From assembly GCA_963754445.1 (NCBI GenBank), contig CAVWFT010000001.1, positions 62,001-126,000 of the forward strand: DNA of 64,000 bases, in the 5' to 3' direction. Positions 24,900-33,345 of the stretch are shown one piece after another. The notes under the pieces were generated by a model. It did no database searches, was not told the DNA's origin, and saw only the letters and a program-made list of their open reading frames with translations. The position numbers and the translations under genes are program-made. Every line of letters starts with the position of its first letter. Within the stretch, counting starts at the first letter, position 1. This DNA is from Bog-473 sp963754445. Lineage in GTDB: Bacteria; Actinomycetota; Acidimicrobiia; Acidimicrobiales; RAAP-2.

Positions 24900-26735
24900 A
24901 TGAACAACGGTCTGATTGTTCGGACGGCCCTCTCGCTAGCGTTGGTGGTTGGCATCCTGTCGGCTGCTGTAGCCACGACACTCCCTTCATCTGCAGAGGC
25001 ATCATCGCAATCTTCCGCAGGCGTCGATCTCGCGGTGAAGACCGCGACCATGTCCTGCGCACAGCTAGCAACGGAGGACTTCAGCACAGTCGAGGGCGCG
25101 GCGACCACGATTGCCTCAGCCGCCTCGGTGACCCTGAGCAGTGGCGGCACGACGTCGTACTCCTATTGCGACGTCAAGGGAAAGGTTCTCGGTGAAGTCG
25201 GGTTCGAGCTCCTCCTTCCAATATCGACGTACCAGCAGCGCTACCTCCAGGAGGGCTGTGAGGGTCTGTGCGGCCAGGTGGGTGCAAGCACCCAGCCTTC
25301 GCAGACGACGGGCTGCGCTGCGGTCAGTGATGGAGCCTTCGTCATTGGCCAGGACGACGAGGGCCACGAGAGTGCAGGTCTTGGAGGCACCAGCGAAACC
25401 TGGGCCAGCAGCGCCGATCTCAGGGCGCAGTTCGGATATCGGTCGGAAGGGGAGTTCGCCACTGCGGCAAAAGCGATCATCACCAAGTTCTACGGGGCGT
25501 CTCCGAGATATTCCTACTACGACGGATGTTCCGATGGTGGCCGAGAGGCACTCATGGTGGTCCAGAGGTATCCGACCATGTTCAACGGCGTCATCGCCGG
25601 AGCGCCTGCCTTCAACCAGACGGCCCTCAACGAATTCGAAGAGTCGTACATGGCCACCATCGACTTCCGCTCCGATGGGTCGACAATTCTGCCGGCGTCG
25701 AAGCTCGCCATCTTGCACGCGGCGGTCATGAAGAAGTGCGCAGATCCGGCCCTCCACGACGACACCATTCAGGATCCGAGCACGTGCAGTTTCGATCCCG
25801 TAAGTCTGAAGTGTCCGGGTTCGATCGATGCGATCTCCTGTCTCACGGCCGAGCAGGTGGCCGTCGTGCGCAAGGCGTACGCCGGTGCGGAGGCACCGAA
25901 CGGAGAGCATCTGTACACCGGGGGTGAGCCCTACGGTTCCGAGCTGGGCTGGGCGGGGCTGTTCATCCCGAATCCCGGCCAGAGCCAGTCCTCGCTGACC
26001 TTCTACGGGATCGGGCTGAGTTTCGTGCAATGGCTGGCGGGCACGACCACCCATCCCCAGGCAACCCTCGACTCCTCGATGTTCACCGTCGCCAATCTCA
26101 AGGCTGCTCAGGCGGCCACCGCCAAAACTTATGACGCGACCGATCCGGACCTAAGCGCCTTCTACAAGGCGGGTGGAAAACTCATTATGTGGCAGGGCAC
26201 TGCTGACCAGTACATTCCACCCGCCGGCACGATCGCCTACCGACAGGCCTTGGTCGACACCATGGGTGTTTCGACGCTCGAGAAGTTCTATCGCCTCTAC
26301 ATGTTCCCGGGCGTCTATCACTGCGGGGGAGGGGCCGGCCCCTCGACGTTCGATTTGCTCAGCCCTTTGATGAACTGGGCGGAGAAGGGCATCGCACCAA
26401 ATGTCATCATCGCCTCGACGACGAGTGGAGGGTCCGGGTCGGGGGGACCTTCGGGAGGCCAGTTCGGCGGAGGCCCCAGCGGAGCGCCCGTTGCCGGCGG
26501 CTCCACGCCGTCGGCGGGACCGCCAGGTGCGAAGACGGGTGGCGTCGGGCCCTCATCCGCCGGCGCTTCGGGCGTCGCCAACGTGTCCCTGAGTCGTCCG
26601 GTCTATCCATACCCCGAGCGCGTCAGGTACAACGGTCACGGGAGCACGTCTGTCGCCGCCAACTATGTGGCCTATACGCCTCGATCGACCACATCTCACT
26701 ATTCGTGGGCCGGATCCTTCCTCGGTCGGTCGTGA
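24900..26735 (+). CDS. Secreted tannase/feruloyl-esterase-family hydrolase with Gly-rich insert
   Basis: 611 residues from ATG 24900, with a signal peptide of about 30 residues. Tannase features: SYCDVKGKV, LPISTYQQRYLQEGCEGLCG, YSYYDGCSDGGREALMVVQRYPTMFNGVIAGAPA with the CSxGGR nucleophile, GGKLIMWQGTADQYIPP with the Asp, and MFPGVYHCGGG with the catalytic His flanked by the pairing Cys. A 56-residue Gly/Ser/Pro low-complexity stretch (about 506-561) interrupts the last part before SRPVYPYPERVRYNG. It probably hydrolyses plant-derived phenolic esters outside the cell. Confidence 0.92.
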   Translation: MNNGLIVRTALSLALVVGILSAAVATTLPSSAEASSQSSAGVDLAVKTATMSCAQLATEDFSTVEGAATTIASAASVTLSSGGTTSYSYCDVKGKVLGEVGFELLLPISTYQQRYLQEGCEGLCGQVGASTQPSQTTGCAAVSDGAFVIGQDDEGHESAGLGGTSETWASSADLRAQFGYRSEGEFATAAKAIITKFYGASPRYSYYDGCSDGGREALMVVQRYPTMFNGVIAGAPAFNQTALNEFEESYMATIDFRSDGSTILPASKLAILHAAVMKKCADPALHDDTIQDPSTCSFDPVSLKCPGSIDAISCLTAEQVAVVRKAYAGAEAPNGEHLYTGGEPYGSELGWAGLFIPNPGQSQSSLTFYGIGLSFVQWLAGTTTHPQATLDSSMFTVANLKAAQAATAKTYDATDPDLSAFYKAGGKLIMWQGTADQYIPPAGTIAYRQALVDTMGVSTLEKFYRLYMFPGVYHCGGGAGPSTFDLLSPLMNWAEKGIAPNVIIASTTSGGSGSGGPSGGQFGGGPSGAPVAGGSTPSAGPPGAKTGGVGPSSAGASGVANVSLSRPVYPYPERVRYNGHGSTSVAANYVAYTPRSTTSHYSWAGSFLGRS

Positions 26736-26887
26736 TCGACGTAAGGGCGACGAGCCGCCCACAGGCGTGGACGGGGACCGGGACTGGATTAGTTAAGTCA
26801 TGCAGGCGTCTCACATCTGGCATCTCGACTTGAGCGACGGCCTGATGACGTGTGGATCAAGCTGCCACGTCCGGTGGGCCCGGCAAA

Positions 26888-26940
26888 AGCGCCCCTTGCA
26901 GGCATCGAACCTGCGCCACCGGCTCCGGACGCCCATTCGG
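26888..26940 (-). repeat. tRNA-Arg 3'-half-like direct repeat, left copy
   Basis: On the complement this reads as an anticodon loop with CCG, variable region, T-arm (GCAGG TTCGATG CCTGC) and the 3' acceptor strand. No matching D-arm or 5' acceptor strand precedes it, so it is not an intact tRNA. It is 48/53 identical to 41478-41530 in the same orientation. The surrounding 26736-27130 has no gene. Confidence 0.6.
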
Positions 26941-27130
26941 GCTTTCCAGAGCGTCTGAGCAAACTGACGCAGTAGCTCTGAGTGGAACCTCTGGTCCGCC
27001 CTGACTCAACCAGTCCCGCTGATCCCTCTGATCGGATTGCCAAATCGGATTGTCAGGATCGCTGGATGGGGAAGTCGGCCCTGCTGTGTGGAACCTGTCA
27101 GTGTTGCTTGCTCCAGGACACGCCCCGACC

Positions 27131-29230
27131 TCACGCGGGGGGTACGTCAGATGCCATGACTGCGTCAGCGCGGGCCCAGGCTCTGTGGAGCCCAATGGCG
27201 TCGACGAGCTGATCCGTGAAGGCCTTGCCGACGACTTTGCCCGTCACCATTCCGTCTCCTGAGAGCGGTATGCCGGCGCCTTCCAGGACGGCCGACCCAT
27301 TGCCCCATGCGCCCAGAGTCTTGCAGTGGCGGTAGGCCTCTTGGAGGAGCAGGAATTGCTTGATGTCACTGGTTTGCTCCGGGTCGGCGGCCACCACTAG
27401 GGCATCGAACTCGACGGAGCGGGTGGTAAGGAGCGTTCGATCCACTGGGATCTCCTGATGCCCGTTGCGGAGCATCCCTCCCACAGGTGCAATGACCAGG
27501 ACCTCAGCCCCGAACTTTGCCAGCGCCCGGCGCAGCTTCACGAGTCCCTCCAGGTCGGCGCCCCCGCTCGCAATGACTCCGACCTTGCGACCATTGATCG
27601 GTCCTGGCTCATCGATCACCTGGGAAAGGGCCGGTGATGCGACCACGTTTCGAGCGGGGGACCCTTTCGGAGCGGTCAGGCCGAGACCGGCCGCGACCTG
27701 GGCGCAGAGGTCAGCGTCCACGTCGGCCAGGACGGCAAGCTCGCGCTCCTTGATCTCCTGCTCGTAGACCTTGCCCAGTTCGAAGGTGAATGCTTCCACC
27801 ATGTGGCTTTGCTCGACGGGTGTCAAGCTTCGGAAGAACAGGGTCGCCTGGGAGAAATGATCGTCAAAGGAAACAGGGGCGTCTCGCACGACCTCGCCCT
27901 CTACGGCCCGAGGGACCTGGACGTAGGCACCCTCGTCCTCGGTGGCGACGCTCGGGGTTCCATCGATCCCATTGGGCAGGTAGGCGGAGATGCCATCGTG
28001 AATAGCCGTCTGATGCATGCCGTCACGCAACAAGTCATTCACCGGGCAGTGGGCACGGTTGATTGGCAGCTGGGTGAAATTCGGGCCACCGAGGCGGGTC
28101 AGCTGAGTGTCGAGATAGGAGAAGAGGCGCGCCTGCATGAGAGGGTCATTGGTGACTTCGATGCCGGGCACCAGGTTGCCGGTGTGGAAGGCAACCTGCT
28201 CGGTCTCCGCGAAATAGTTTGATGGGTTCCGGTTGAGAGTCATTTTGCCGATGAGCTGCACGGGCGCCAGCTCTTCGGGCACCAACTTCGTGGGATCGAG
28301 AAGATCGATGCCTTCGAAACTGTCCGACCCATCGTCGGGCAGCACCTGCACGCCGAGCTCCCACTCGAAGAAGGAACCGGCCTCGATCCCATCAGCGAGG
28401 TCGCGCCGATGGAAGTCGGGGTCCACCCCGGCCGCGATCTGAGCTTCTTCCCAAATGAGAGAATGGACTCCGGCCAGCGGCTTCCAATGGAACTTCACCA
28501 GCGAGGTCTCGCCCTTGGCGTCGACCAGGCGAAATGTGTGGACACCGAAACCCTCCATCGTCCGGTAGGAACGCGGGATGCCTCGATCGCTCATGTTCCA
28601 CAAGACGTGGTGCGTGGCCTCGGTGTGCAGCGACACAAAGTCCCAGAATGTGTCGTGGGCGGACTGGGCTTGCGGAATCTCCACGTCCGGGTGGGGCTTC
28701 ACCGCGTGGATGACGTCGGGGAATTTGATGCCGTCTTGGATGAAGAAGACCGGCATGTTGTTGCCGACCAAGTCGAAGGTCCCCTCGTCGGTATAGAACT
28801 TTACGGCGAAACCTCGCGTGTCCCGCACGGTGTCAGCTGAGCCACGGGATCCGACCACGGTGGAGAACCTCACGAAGACCGGGGTAACCGCGCCCTCGTC
28901 GGCAAGAAAGGCCGCCCTCGTGACCGAGCTGGCGGTCCCGTAGGACTCGAAGACCCCGTGGGCTGCCGCACCACGGGCGTGCACTACGCGCTCGGGAATG
29001 CGTTCGTGGTCGAAATGGGTGATCTTCTCGCGCAGATGAAAGTCCTCGAGCAGCGTCGGCCCACGGTCGCCGGCTTTGAGCGAGTGGTCGGTGTCCGGCA
29101 GCCGGACACCCTGGGCCGTGGTGAGAAAGTCGCCACCTTGGGCCGCGGCTTCCGGGCGGTCCTTCGAGGGCTGGCCGGTCGGAGTGAATGTGGCGGGGCC
29201 CGAATGATTCCGACTGTTGGGGCTTGACAT
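27131..29230 (-). CDS. katE: Large-subunit (clade 2, HPII-type) catalase
   Basis: 699 residues from ATG 29230, preceded by GGAG; the frame is open to 29329. Catalytic His lies in IPERVVHARGAAAHGVFE, Asn in FDLVGNNMPVFFIQD, and the haem-ligand Tyr in RLFSYLDTQLTRLG. The extra C-terminal flavodoxin/GATase-like domain starts near residue 545 (GRKVGVIASGGADLEGLVKL), as in HPII. It dismutates hydrogen peroxide in the cytoplasm. It is the first gene right of the left tRNA-like repeat, and a GGGTAT element lies upstream at 29346-29351. Confidence 0.95.
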   Translation of the reverse strand: MSSPNSRNHSGPATFTPTGQPSKDRPEAAAQGGDFLTTAQGVRLPDTDHSLKAGDRGPTLLEDFHLREKITHFDHERIPERVVHARGAAAHGVFESYGTASSVTRAAFLADEGAVTPVFVRFSTVVGSRGSADTVRDTRGFAVKFYTDEGTFDLVGNNMPVFFIQDGIKFPDVIHAVKPHPDVEIPQAQSAHDTFWDFVSLHTEATHHVLWNMSDRGIPRSYRTMEGFGVHTFRLVDAKGETSLVKFHWKPLAGVHSLIWEEAQIAAGVDPDFHRRDLADGIEAGSFFEWELGVQVLPDDGSDSFEGIDLLDPTKLVPEELAPVQLIGKMTLNRNPSNYFAETEQVAFHTGNLVPGIEVTNDPLMQARLFSYLDTQLTRLGGPNFTQLPINRAHCPVNDLLRDGMHQTAIHDGISAYLPNGIDGTPSVATEDEGAYVQVPRAVEGEVVRDAPVSFDDHFSQATLFFRSLTPVEQSHMVEAFTFELGKVYEQEIKERELAVLADVDADLCAQVAAGLGLTAPKGSPARNVVASPALSQVIDEPGPINGRKVGVIASGGADLEGLVKLRRALAKFGAEVLVIAPVGGMLRNGHQEIPVDRTLLTTRSVEFDALVVAADPEQTSDIKQFLLLQEAYRHCKTLGAWGNGSAVLEGAGIPLSGDGMVTGKVVGKAFTDQLVDAIGLHRAWARADAVMASDVPPA

Positions 29231-29325
29231 GCGATCTGCTCCGTTCGAGGCGGCGACGCTGCCCCACTTAGTGGCATTACCCGTGAGGAGAGTCCTCAGA
29301 CCGGATTGTTTGCCATTTCTCTCAA

Positions 29326-29351
29326 TCACCCGTTCGAGTGAGTGGATACCC
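29326..29351 (-). promoter_or_regulatory. katE upstream element: GGGTAT box plus palindrome
   Basis: On the minus strand, GGGTAT (29351-29346) could be a stress-sigma -10, but no good -35 lies at 14-16 bp. Just downstream, TCACCCG-TT-CGAGTGA (29326-29341) is an imperfect inverted repeat. Its 13-bp left part TCTCAATCACCCG recurs exactly at 30278-30290. Confidence 0.4.
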
Positions 29352-29387
29352 TCGAGACAGTCGGATCCGCGTGAGCGGTTGTGGTGT

Positions 29388-30053
29388 CTAATTGCAGATC
29401 TGGGCGAGAGGCCCGGTGGCGAACTGATCGATCAGTTCCCCGACATCTCGATACACGTGGCGTGCGCCGGCTTCGCTGAGCTCGTGTCGGCTGAAGCCAC
29501 CGGACTCGACGGCGACGCATCCGATCCCGGCGGCGCGGGCGGCCTCAATGTCCCAGACGCTGTCACCAACAGCAAGGGCACGACGAGGATCGATGGAATA
29601 ACGCTCCATGGCACTGAGAAAAACCTCGGGATGCGGCTTTGAACGTTCGACGTCATCGGCCGAGGTCTGACCGTCGATAGCATCGTCGGCGCCGAGGGCC
29701 TTCCGTAAGGTGACGAGTTCGTCGTCGGGCGCAGAAGTGGCAAGCACCACGACGAATCCTCGTTTGTGGACCTCCCGTAAGGCCTCAGCCGCGCGGGGGA
29801 ATGCGAGGACATCGCCTGCCAATTCCTGGTAGCGCTGGGGCCGCCTCGTGGTCGCGTCGGGGCTGTCATGGCCGAGAAGCTCGGGAAGGAGCTGATCTCC
29901 TCCCATGCCGATGAGGCGATGAATGGCATTCATGGGCGCCCATTCTCCGCAATCCCTGAGCGCTCGGGACCACGCGAGCGTGTGCAAGTAGTTGGTGTCG
30001 CACAATGTACCGTCCACGTCGAAGAGAACTCCGGGCCGGCCCTGGTCCGTCAC
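29388..30053 (-). CDS. HAD-superfamily phosphatase (subfamily IA)
   Basis: 221 residues from GTG 30053, overlapping the stop of the small upstream gene (GTGA). Motif I is VLFDVDGTLCDT, motif II VVLATSAPDD, motif III the Lys of SKPHPEVFL, and motif IV VGDSVWDIEAARAAG; a helical cap lies between I and II. This resembles phosphoglycolate phosphatase or beta-phosphoglucomutase-like enzymes. The substrate is unknown. Its position after a stress-type promoter suggests a housekeeping repair function under stress, an inference only. Confidence 0.9.
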   Translation of the reverse strand: MTDQGRPGVLFDVDGTLCDTNYLHTLAWSRALRDCGEWAPMNAIHRLIGMGGDQLLPELLGHDSPDATTRRPQRYQELAGDVLAFPRAAEALREVHKRGFVVVLATSAPDDELVTLRKALGADDAIDGQTSADDVERSKPHPEVFLSAMERYSIDPRRALAVGDSVWDIEAARAAGIGCVAVESGGFSRHELSEAGARHVYRDVGELIDQFATGPLAQICN

Positions 30054-30211
30054 GCCGGGGGGTCTTCTTCTCGGTTCGTTGCAGCCTGATTTCTACCCGT
30101 CGGCCGTCCTCCGCTCTCAGGATCGGAGGCGACGGAGCGACCGTCTTCGGGCTCTCTTTCTCTGACCTCGCGACGGGATTCTTCGGCGACTTCGTCCCGT
30201 TCTGCACTCAC
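30050..30211 (-). CDS. 53-residue acidic micropeptide, coupled to the HAD gene
   Basis: A GTG frame of 54 codons, rich in Glu/Arg (ERDEVAEESRREVREREPED) and ending TGRNQAATNREEDPPA. It overlaps the HAD start by GTGA. No ribosome site precedes the GTG, but a possible -10 (GGGTAA) lies only 9 bases upstream, which would give a leaderless or nearly leaderless mRNA. I recall small actinobacterial proteins ending in similar NRExDPPA tails. Predicted disordered; function unknown. Confidence 0.6.
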   Translation of the reverse strand: MSAERDEVAEESRREVREREPEDGRSVASDPESGGRPTGRNQAATNREEDPPA

Positions 30212-30220
30212 CTCGCAGCA

Positions 30221-30246
30221 TTACCCCGTCGGACCAGCTCTGAATC
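30221..30246 (-). promoter_or_regulatory. Candidate SigB/SigF-type promoter for the micropeptide/HAD operon
   Basis: On the minus strand GATT (30246-30243), 16-bp spacer, GGGTAA (30226-30221). Expected transcription start is about 30214, next to the GTG at 30211. Confidence 0.45.
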
Positions 30247-30283
30247 GCGGTCGGCTGAAGAGCGCGAGCGCAGGTTTTCTCAA

Positions 30284-30324
30284 TCACCCGAGCGGGTGAG
30301 TTTGCAGCACTCCTTGCCGGGTAG
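30284..30324 (+). promoter_or_regulatory. Palindrome plus candidate SigB/SigF-type promoter
   Basis: A 7-bp-arm palindrome TCACCCG-AG-CGGGTGA (30284-30299) directly abuts GTTT (30300-30303), a 15-bp spacer and GGGTAG (30319-30324). GTTT-N15-GGGTA is the form used by SigB/SigF-type stress sigma factors. A protein bound to the palindrome would contact the -35 region. Confidence 0.55.
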
Positions 30325-30447
30325 ACACTGCTAGGGCCACCGCCCGACCGTCTGCACATCGGTCGAGAGGCGAAGCTTCCCCACGGGTCGAGCGAGAAAG
30401 ACGGTGACACACGTGAGCACAACCGCGGTTTCGACTTGAGCGTCGCG

Positions 30448-31554
30448 ATGCGAGGAGAGATGGGTGTTGACGCAGGGCGGAGGAATCTGTGCGCGTCACG
30501 CAAGCCAGTCCCCGCCATTGCCGCCGCGACGCCGGGTCAGTCGGTGGGTCGGGGCGGTAGACCGCAACTTCCGTCGCCTCGAGGCCCGATCAGCCATACC
30601 GTCATCAAGGCCCTGGCGTGCCCGAGCGGGGCCTTCAGGGCTCCGCGCGTCCGGATCGAAGGCATTTCGACGGACGAGGTACTCACCAGTGAGGACCTCC
30701 AGTTGGCGCTTTACTGCTGTTACGAGCTCCATTATCAAGGATTCGCAGGCGTGAGCGACGATTGGGAGTGGAATTCCGGCCTCCTACATCTTCGCGGCGA
30801 GCTGGAGAGAGCGTTCGAGCAAAGCCTGCGTGCGGCGCTTCCAGGCGACAGCAGCGTCGCGCCCGCTGAGGTGGCGGATGCGCTGTGGCAACAGACCCGG
30901 GGGAACGCGTTCTCTCTATCGCGCTGGCTGCAGCAGCACGGTACCCGGTTCCATGCACGAGAGATTGCGGTACACAGGTCTGGCTATCAACTGAAGGAAG
31001 CGGACCCCCACACGTGGGTGATCCCCCGTCTGCACGGTCGGGCCAAGGCTGCCATCGTGACGATTCAGTCTGATGAGTACGGAGGCGGAGTAGCCACATC
31101 GATGCATTCAGCCCTGTTCGCTGACGCCATGACAGCTCTCGGCCTGGACTCTCGGTATGGGGCGTATCTCGACCGCCTGCCGGCAGTTGCGTTGGCCACG
31201 ACGAATCTCATCTCGATGTTCGGTCTCCATCGCCGACTCCGAGGCGCTCTGGTCGGGCATTTGGCGAGTTTCGAGATGAACTCGGTGGGTCCGATGGCTC
31301 GGTACAGCGCATGGCTCGAGTCGCTCGGGGTGCCGGAGTCCGGCCGTCGGTTCTATGACGTGCATGTCGAAGCGGACGAGACACACCAATACATCGCCGT
31401 CAACGACCTGGTAGGCGGTCTGCTCGAGGCCGAGCCGGGCCAGTCTGGTGCGGTCCTGTTCGGCGCGCGGGCTGTCGAACTCGTCGAACAGATCTTCGCT
31501 GACCATGTCGTCTCCGCGTGGAGGAAAGACCGGACTTCCTTGTGGACGCCATGA
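30448..31554 (+). CDS. Iron-containing redox enzyme family (haem-oxygenase-like fold)
   Basis: About 368 residues; the start could be ATG 30448, ATG 30460 or TTG 30436, and none has a well-placed ribosome site. After a basic, Pro-rich N-terminus, helical segments carry metal-ligand candidates: LALYCCYELHYQGF, YGGGVATSMHSALFADAM, LISMFGLHRRLRGALVGHLASFEM, and FYDVHVEADETHQYIAVNDLVGGLLE. The Glu/His spacing matches the di-iron haem-oxygenase-like oxidases. Substrate unknown. The methyltransferase gene overlaps it by 4 bases. Confidence 0.82.
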   Translation: MRGEMGVDAGRRNLCASRKPVPAIAAATPGQSVGRGGRPQLPSPRGPISHTVIKALACPSGAFRAPRVRIEGISTDEVLTSEDLQLALYCCYELHYQGFAGVSDDWEWNSGLLHLRGELERAFEQSLRAALPGDSSVAPAEVADALWQQTRGNAFSLSRWLQQHGTRFHAREIAVHRSGYQLKEADPHTWVIPRLHGRAKAAIVTIQSDEYGGGVATSMHSALFADAMTALGLDSRYGAYLDRLPAVALATTNLISMFGLHRRLRGALVGHLASFEMNSVGPMARYSAWLESLGVPESGRRFYDVHVEADETHQYIAVNDLVGGLLEAEPGQSGAVLFGARAVELVEQIFADHVVSAWRKDRTSLWTP

Positions 31555-32297
31555 CGGACGAATTTCACGACGAGACGTCCTATGGAGCGCTGCTGGCTGA
31601 CCAGTACGACGCCATTTATGGAGATGTCTTCGACACCGAGGGCGCAGTCGACCAGTTGGCTCGGTTGGCAGACAGCGGCAGGGTCCTCGAATTCGGCGTT
31701 GGTACCGGTCGTATCGCTCTCCCACTGGCCGAAAGAGGCCTGGATGTCTGGGGTGTCGACGGATCAGCCGAGATGTTGACGATTCTCAGGGAGAAGCCAG
31801 GCGGCGAGAAGGTGACGACACTGTGCGGAGATTTTGCGACCACCGCCGCCGAGGGCAAGTTCGACCTCGTCGTGCTCTTGATCAACACGATCTACGCCAT
31901 GGGTTCTCAGCAGGGTCAGATCGACTGTTTCGAGAACGCGGCCCGGCATTTGACTCCCGGCGGCCGGTTTGTCATCGAAGCCTGGGTGCCCGATCCGCCA
32001 CGGGGCGATGCTCTTGGTCTGAAAGCCAGGCGCCTGGGTCGTGGTTTTGCCGGACTGGTCATAGAGGATCATGATGCGGCCCGCCAGCTGCTGTCGACCA
32101 CTCAGATCGTCATCGACGGAACGGGGCGCACGCGAACATTTCCCCTCGTGCATCGCTACGCTTGGCCAAGCGAACTGGACCTCATGGCTCGACTGAGTGG
32201 GTTGACCCTCGAGCACCGCTGGGCCGACTGGCACTGTCAGCGGTTTGACGCACGCAGCACCGACCACGTGTCGGTGTGGCGGTCGCCGGTGCGGTGA
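31551..32297 (+). CDS. Class I SAM-dependent methyltransferase
   Basis: 248 residues from ATG 31551, coupled by ATGA. SAM motifs: RVLEFGVGTGRIALPLAERG (motif I), VWGVDGSAEMLTILREK (post I), CGDFATT, and FDLVVLLINTIYAM (motif II), then LTPGGRFVIEAWVPDP. The ending SELDLMARLSGLTLEHRW resembles small-molecule methyltransferases. Coupling to the di-iron-type enzyme suggests the two act on one metabolite, but the product is unknown. Confidence 0.9.
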   Translation: MTDEFHDETSYGALLADQYDAIYGDVFDTEGAVDQLARLADSGRVLEFGVGTGRIALPLAERGLDVWGVDGSAEMLTILREKPGGEKVTTLCGDFATTAAEGKFDLVVLLINTIYAMGSQQGQIDCFENAARHLTPGGRFVIEAWVPDPPRGDALGLKARRLGRGFAGLVIEDHDAARQLLSTTQIVIDGTGRTRTFPLVHRYAWPSELDLMARLSGLTLEHRWADWHCQRFDARSTDHVSVWRSPVR

Positions 32298-32312
32298 ACA
32301 GGGCGCCCTGGT

Positions 32313-32498
32313 TCATCTGTCCGAGCGTTCATGTGTTCGACGCCGAGGGGGCGCGTTGTCGTTGGTGAACCAATCGTCGGTAATTTCTGCCACTCGAATC
32401 CGTCCCTGAATCTCGTAACGATTGAAGTACCGGCGCAGACCTCTGGGAACGAGATGGCGCTGATGAACGAACTCTCCGGCTCCGACCCTCGCCACCAC
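32313..32498 (-). CDS. Possible small protein, uncertain
   Basis: A GTG frame of 62 codons convergent with the methyltransferase gene. The sequence VHQRHLVPRGLRRYFNRYEI and GRIRVAEITDDWFTNDN looks protein-like, with aromatic and charged residues rather than the Arg/Pro/Ser pattern of shadow frames. There is no ribosome site and no family match that I recognise. The rest of 32298-32590 shows nothing. Confidence 0.3.
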   Translation of the reverse strand: MVARVGAGEFVHQRHLVPRGLRRYFNRYEIQGRIRVAEITDDWFTNDNAPPRRRTHERSDR

Positions 32499-32597
32499 GG
32501 TTCCCCGATGTGGCAGCCCGGCTGACTCAGTGCCGCCTGTCCAACGAGCGGCGGGGGTCGACCTCAGCTGCAGAGCTCCAAAACTCCGAAATTGGGT

Positions 32598-32624
32598 CTA
32601 GCACTCTCGATGTGAGAGTGCTAA
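32598..32624. promoter_or_regulatory. CIRCE element (HrcA operator)
   Basis: TAGCACTC (32599-32606), a 9-bp spacer, and GAGTGCTA (32616-32623) form a perfect inverted repeat matching the CIRCE consensus TTAGCACTC-N9-GAGTGCTAA except for the outermost base on one side. It lies 64 bp before the Hsp20 start, so HrcA should repress that gene until heat shock. Confidence 0.92.
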
Positions 32625-32687
32625 TAATTCCCCTGTCACGCTTCGCAGTGGCGCTGAGATGGGAGCTCCCACAAAGGAGGAATAGCA

Positions 32688-33122
32688 ATGGCTCTCGTAC
32701 GTTCAGACCCGTTTCGTGATGTTGATCGGCTCTTTCAGCAACTGGCCGGGGGTGCCCAACAGAGCCGGCAGATGCAGATGCCCCTGGATGCCTTTCGGAA
32801 GGGCGACACCTTCTTAATCACCCTCGACCTGCCTGGCGTCTCGGCCGAATCGGTCGACCTGACCGTCGAAGACAACGTGCTGACGATCAAGGCCGAGAGG
32901 CCTGCACCGCCCAAGAGCGACGAGGTCGAAGTTCTGATTGCCGAACGCGCCTACGGCACGTACGTTCGCCAGGTGTTCCTGGGAACGAACCTCGATACCG
33001 AGAACATCGAGGCTGAGTATCAGGCCGGCGTGCTCACCCTGTCGATCCCTATTGCCCCCCACGCCAAGCCGCGGCGGATCCAAGTGCAAAGTCGGGCCGA
33101 GAGCGAACTTATCTCGGCATAG
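32688..33122 (+). CDS. Hsp20 small heat-shock protein
   Basis: 144 residues with AAAGGAGG upstream. The alpha-crystallin domain spans about 35-135: MPLDAFRKGDTFLITLDLPGVSAESVDLTVEDNVLTIKAERP, then ERAYGTYVRQVFLGTNLDTENIEAEYQAGVLTLSIPIA with the conserved A-x-x-x-x-GVL-type motif, and a short C-terminal extension. It holds unfolded proteins for refolding and assembles into oligomers. A CIRCE element controls it. Confidence 0.95.
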   Translation: MALVRSDPFRDVDRLFQQLAGGAQQSRQMQMPLDAFRKGDTFLITLDLPGVSAESVDLTVEDNVLTIKAERPAPPKSDEVEVLIAERAYGTYVRQVFLGTNLDTENIEAEYQAGVLTLSIPIAPHAKPRRIQVQSRAESELISA

Positions 33123-33262
33123 ACACGGCCACCCCGGAAGGTCCGTTCACGACGACCTGAAAGGAGGCTTTCTCACATCTTCTGGGGTGGGGAACCACCA
33201 ATGAGCCTTGGCCCATGGGTGCCGTTTGAGCAGACGCGGGCCTGGGCTCTGGCAGGAAAGAG

Positions 33263-33316
33263 GCGGCCCCGGGCGGCGGATGTAGTCATTGGCGATTCGC
33301 CCGGGGCCGGGGCCGC
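33263..33316. other. GC-rich hairpin in the leader of the PP2C-like gene
   Basis: GCGGCCCCGGGCG (33263-33275) pairs with CGCCCGGGGCC plus GGCCGC (33298-33316) across a loop of about 22 nt. It lies between the Hsp20 stop and the next ribosome site. It could end the Hsp20 transcript or control read-through. Confidence 0.45.
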
Positions 33317-33345
33317 TCGGTCACTAACGAGAAAGGAGCTGTGAC

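Noticed and set aside
26888..26940. tRNA gene on the minus strand
   Set aside because: Only the 3' half is present; there is no D-arm or matching 5' acceptor strand, and the T-loop and acceptor differ from the second copy.
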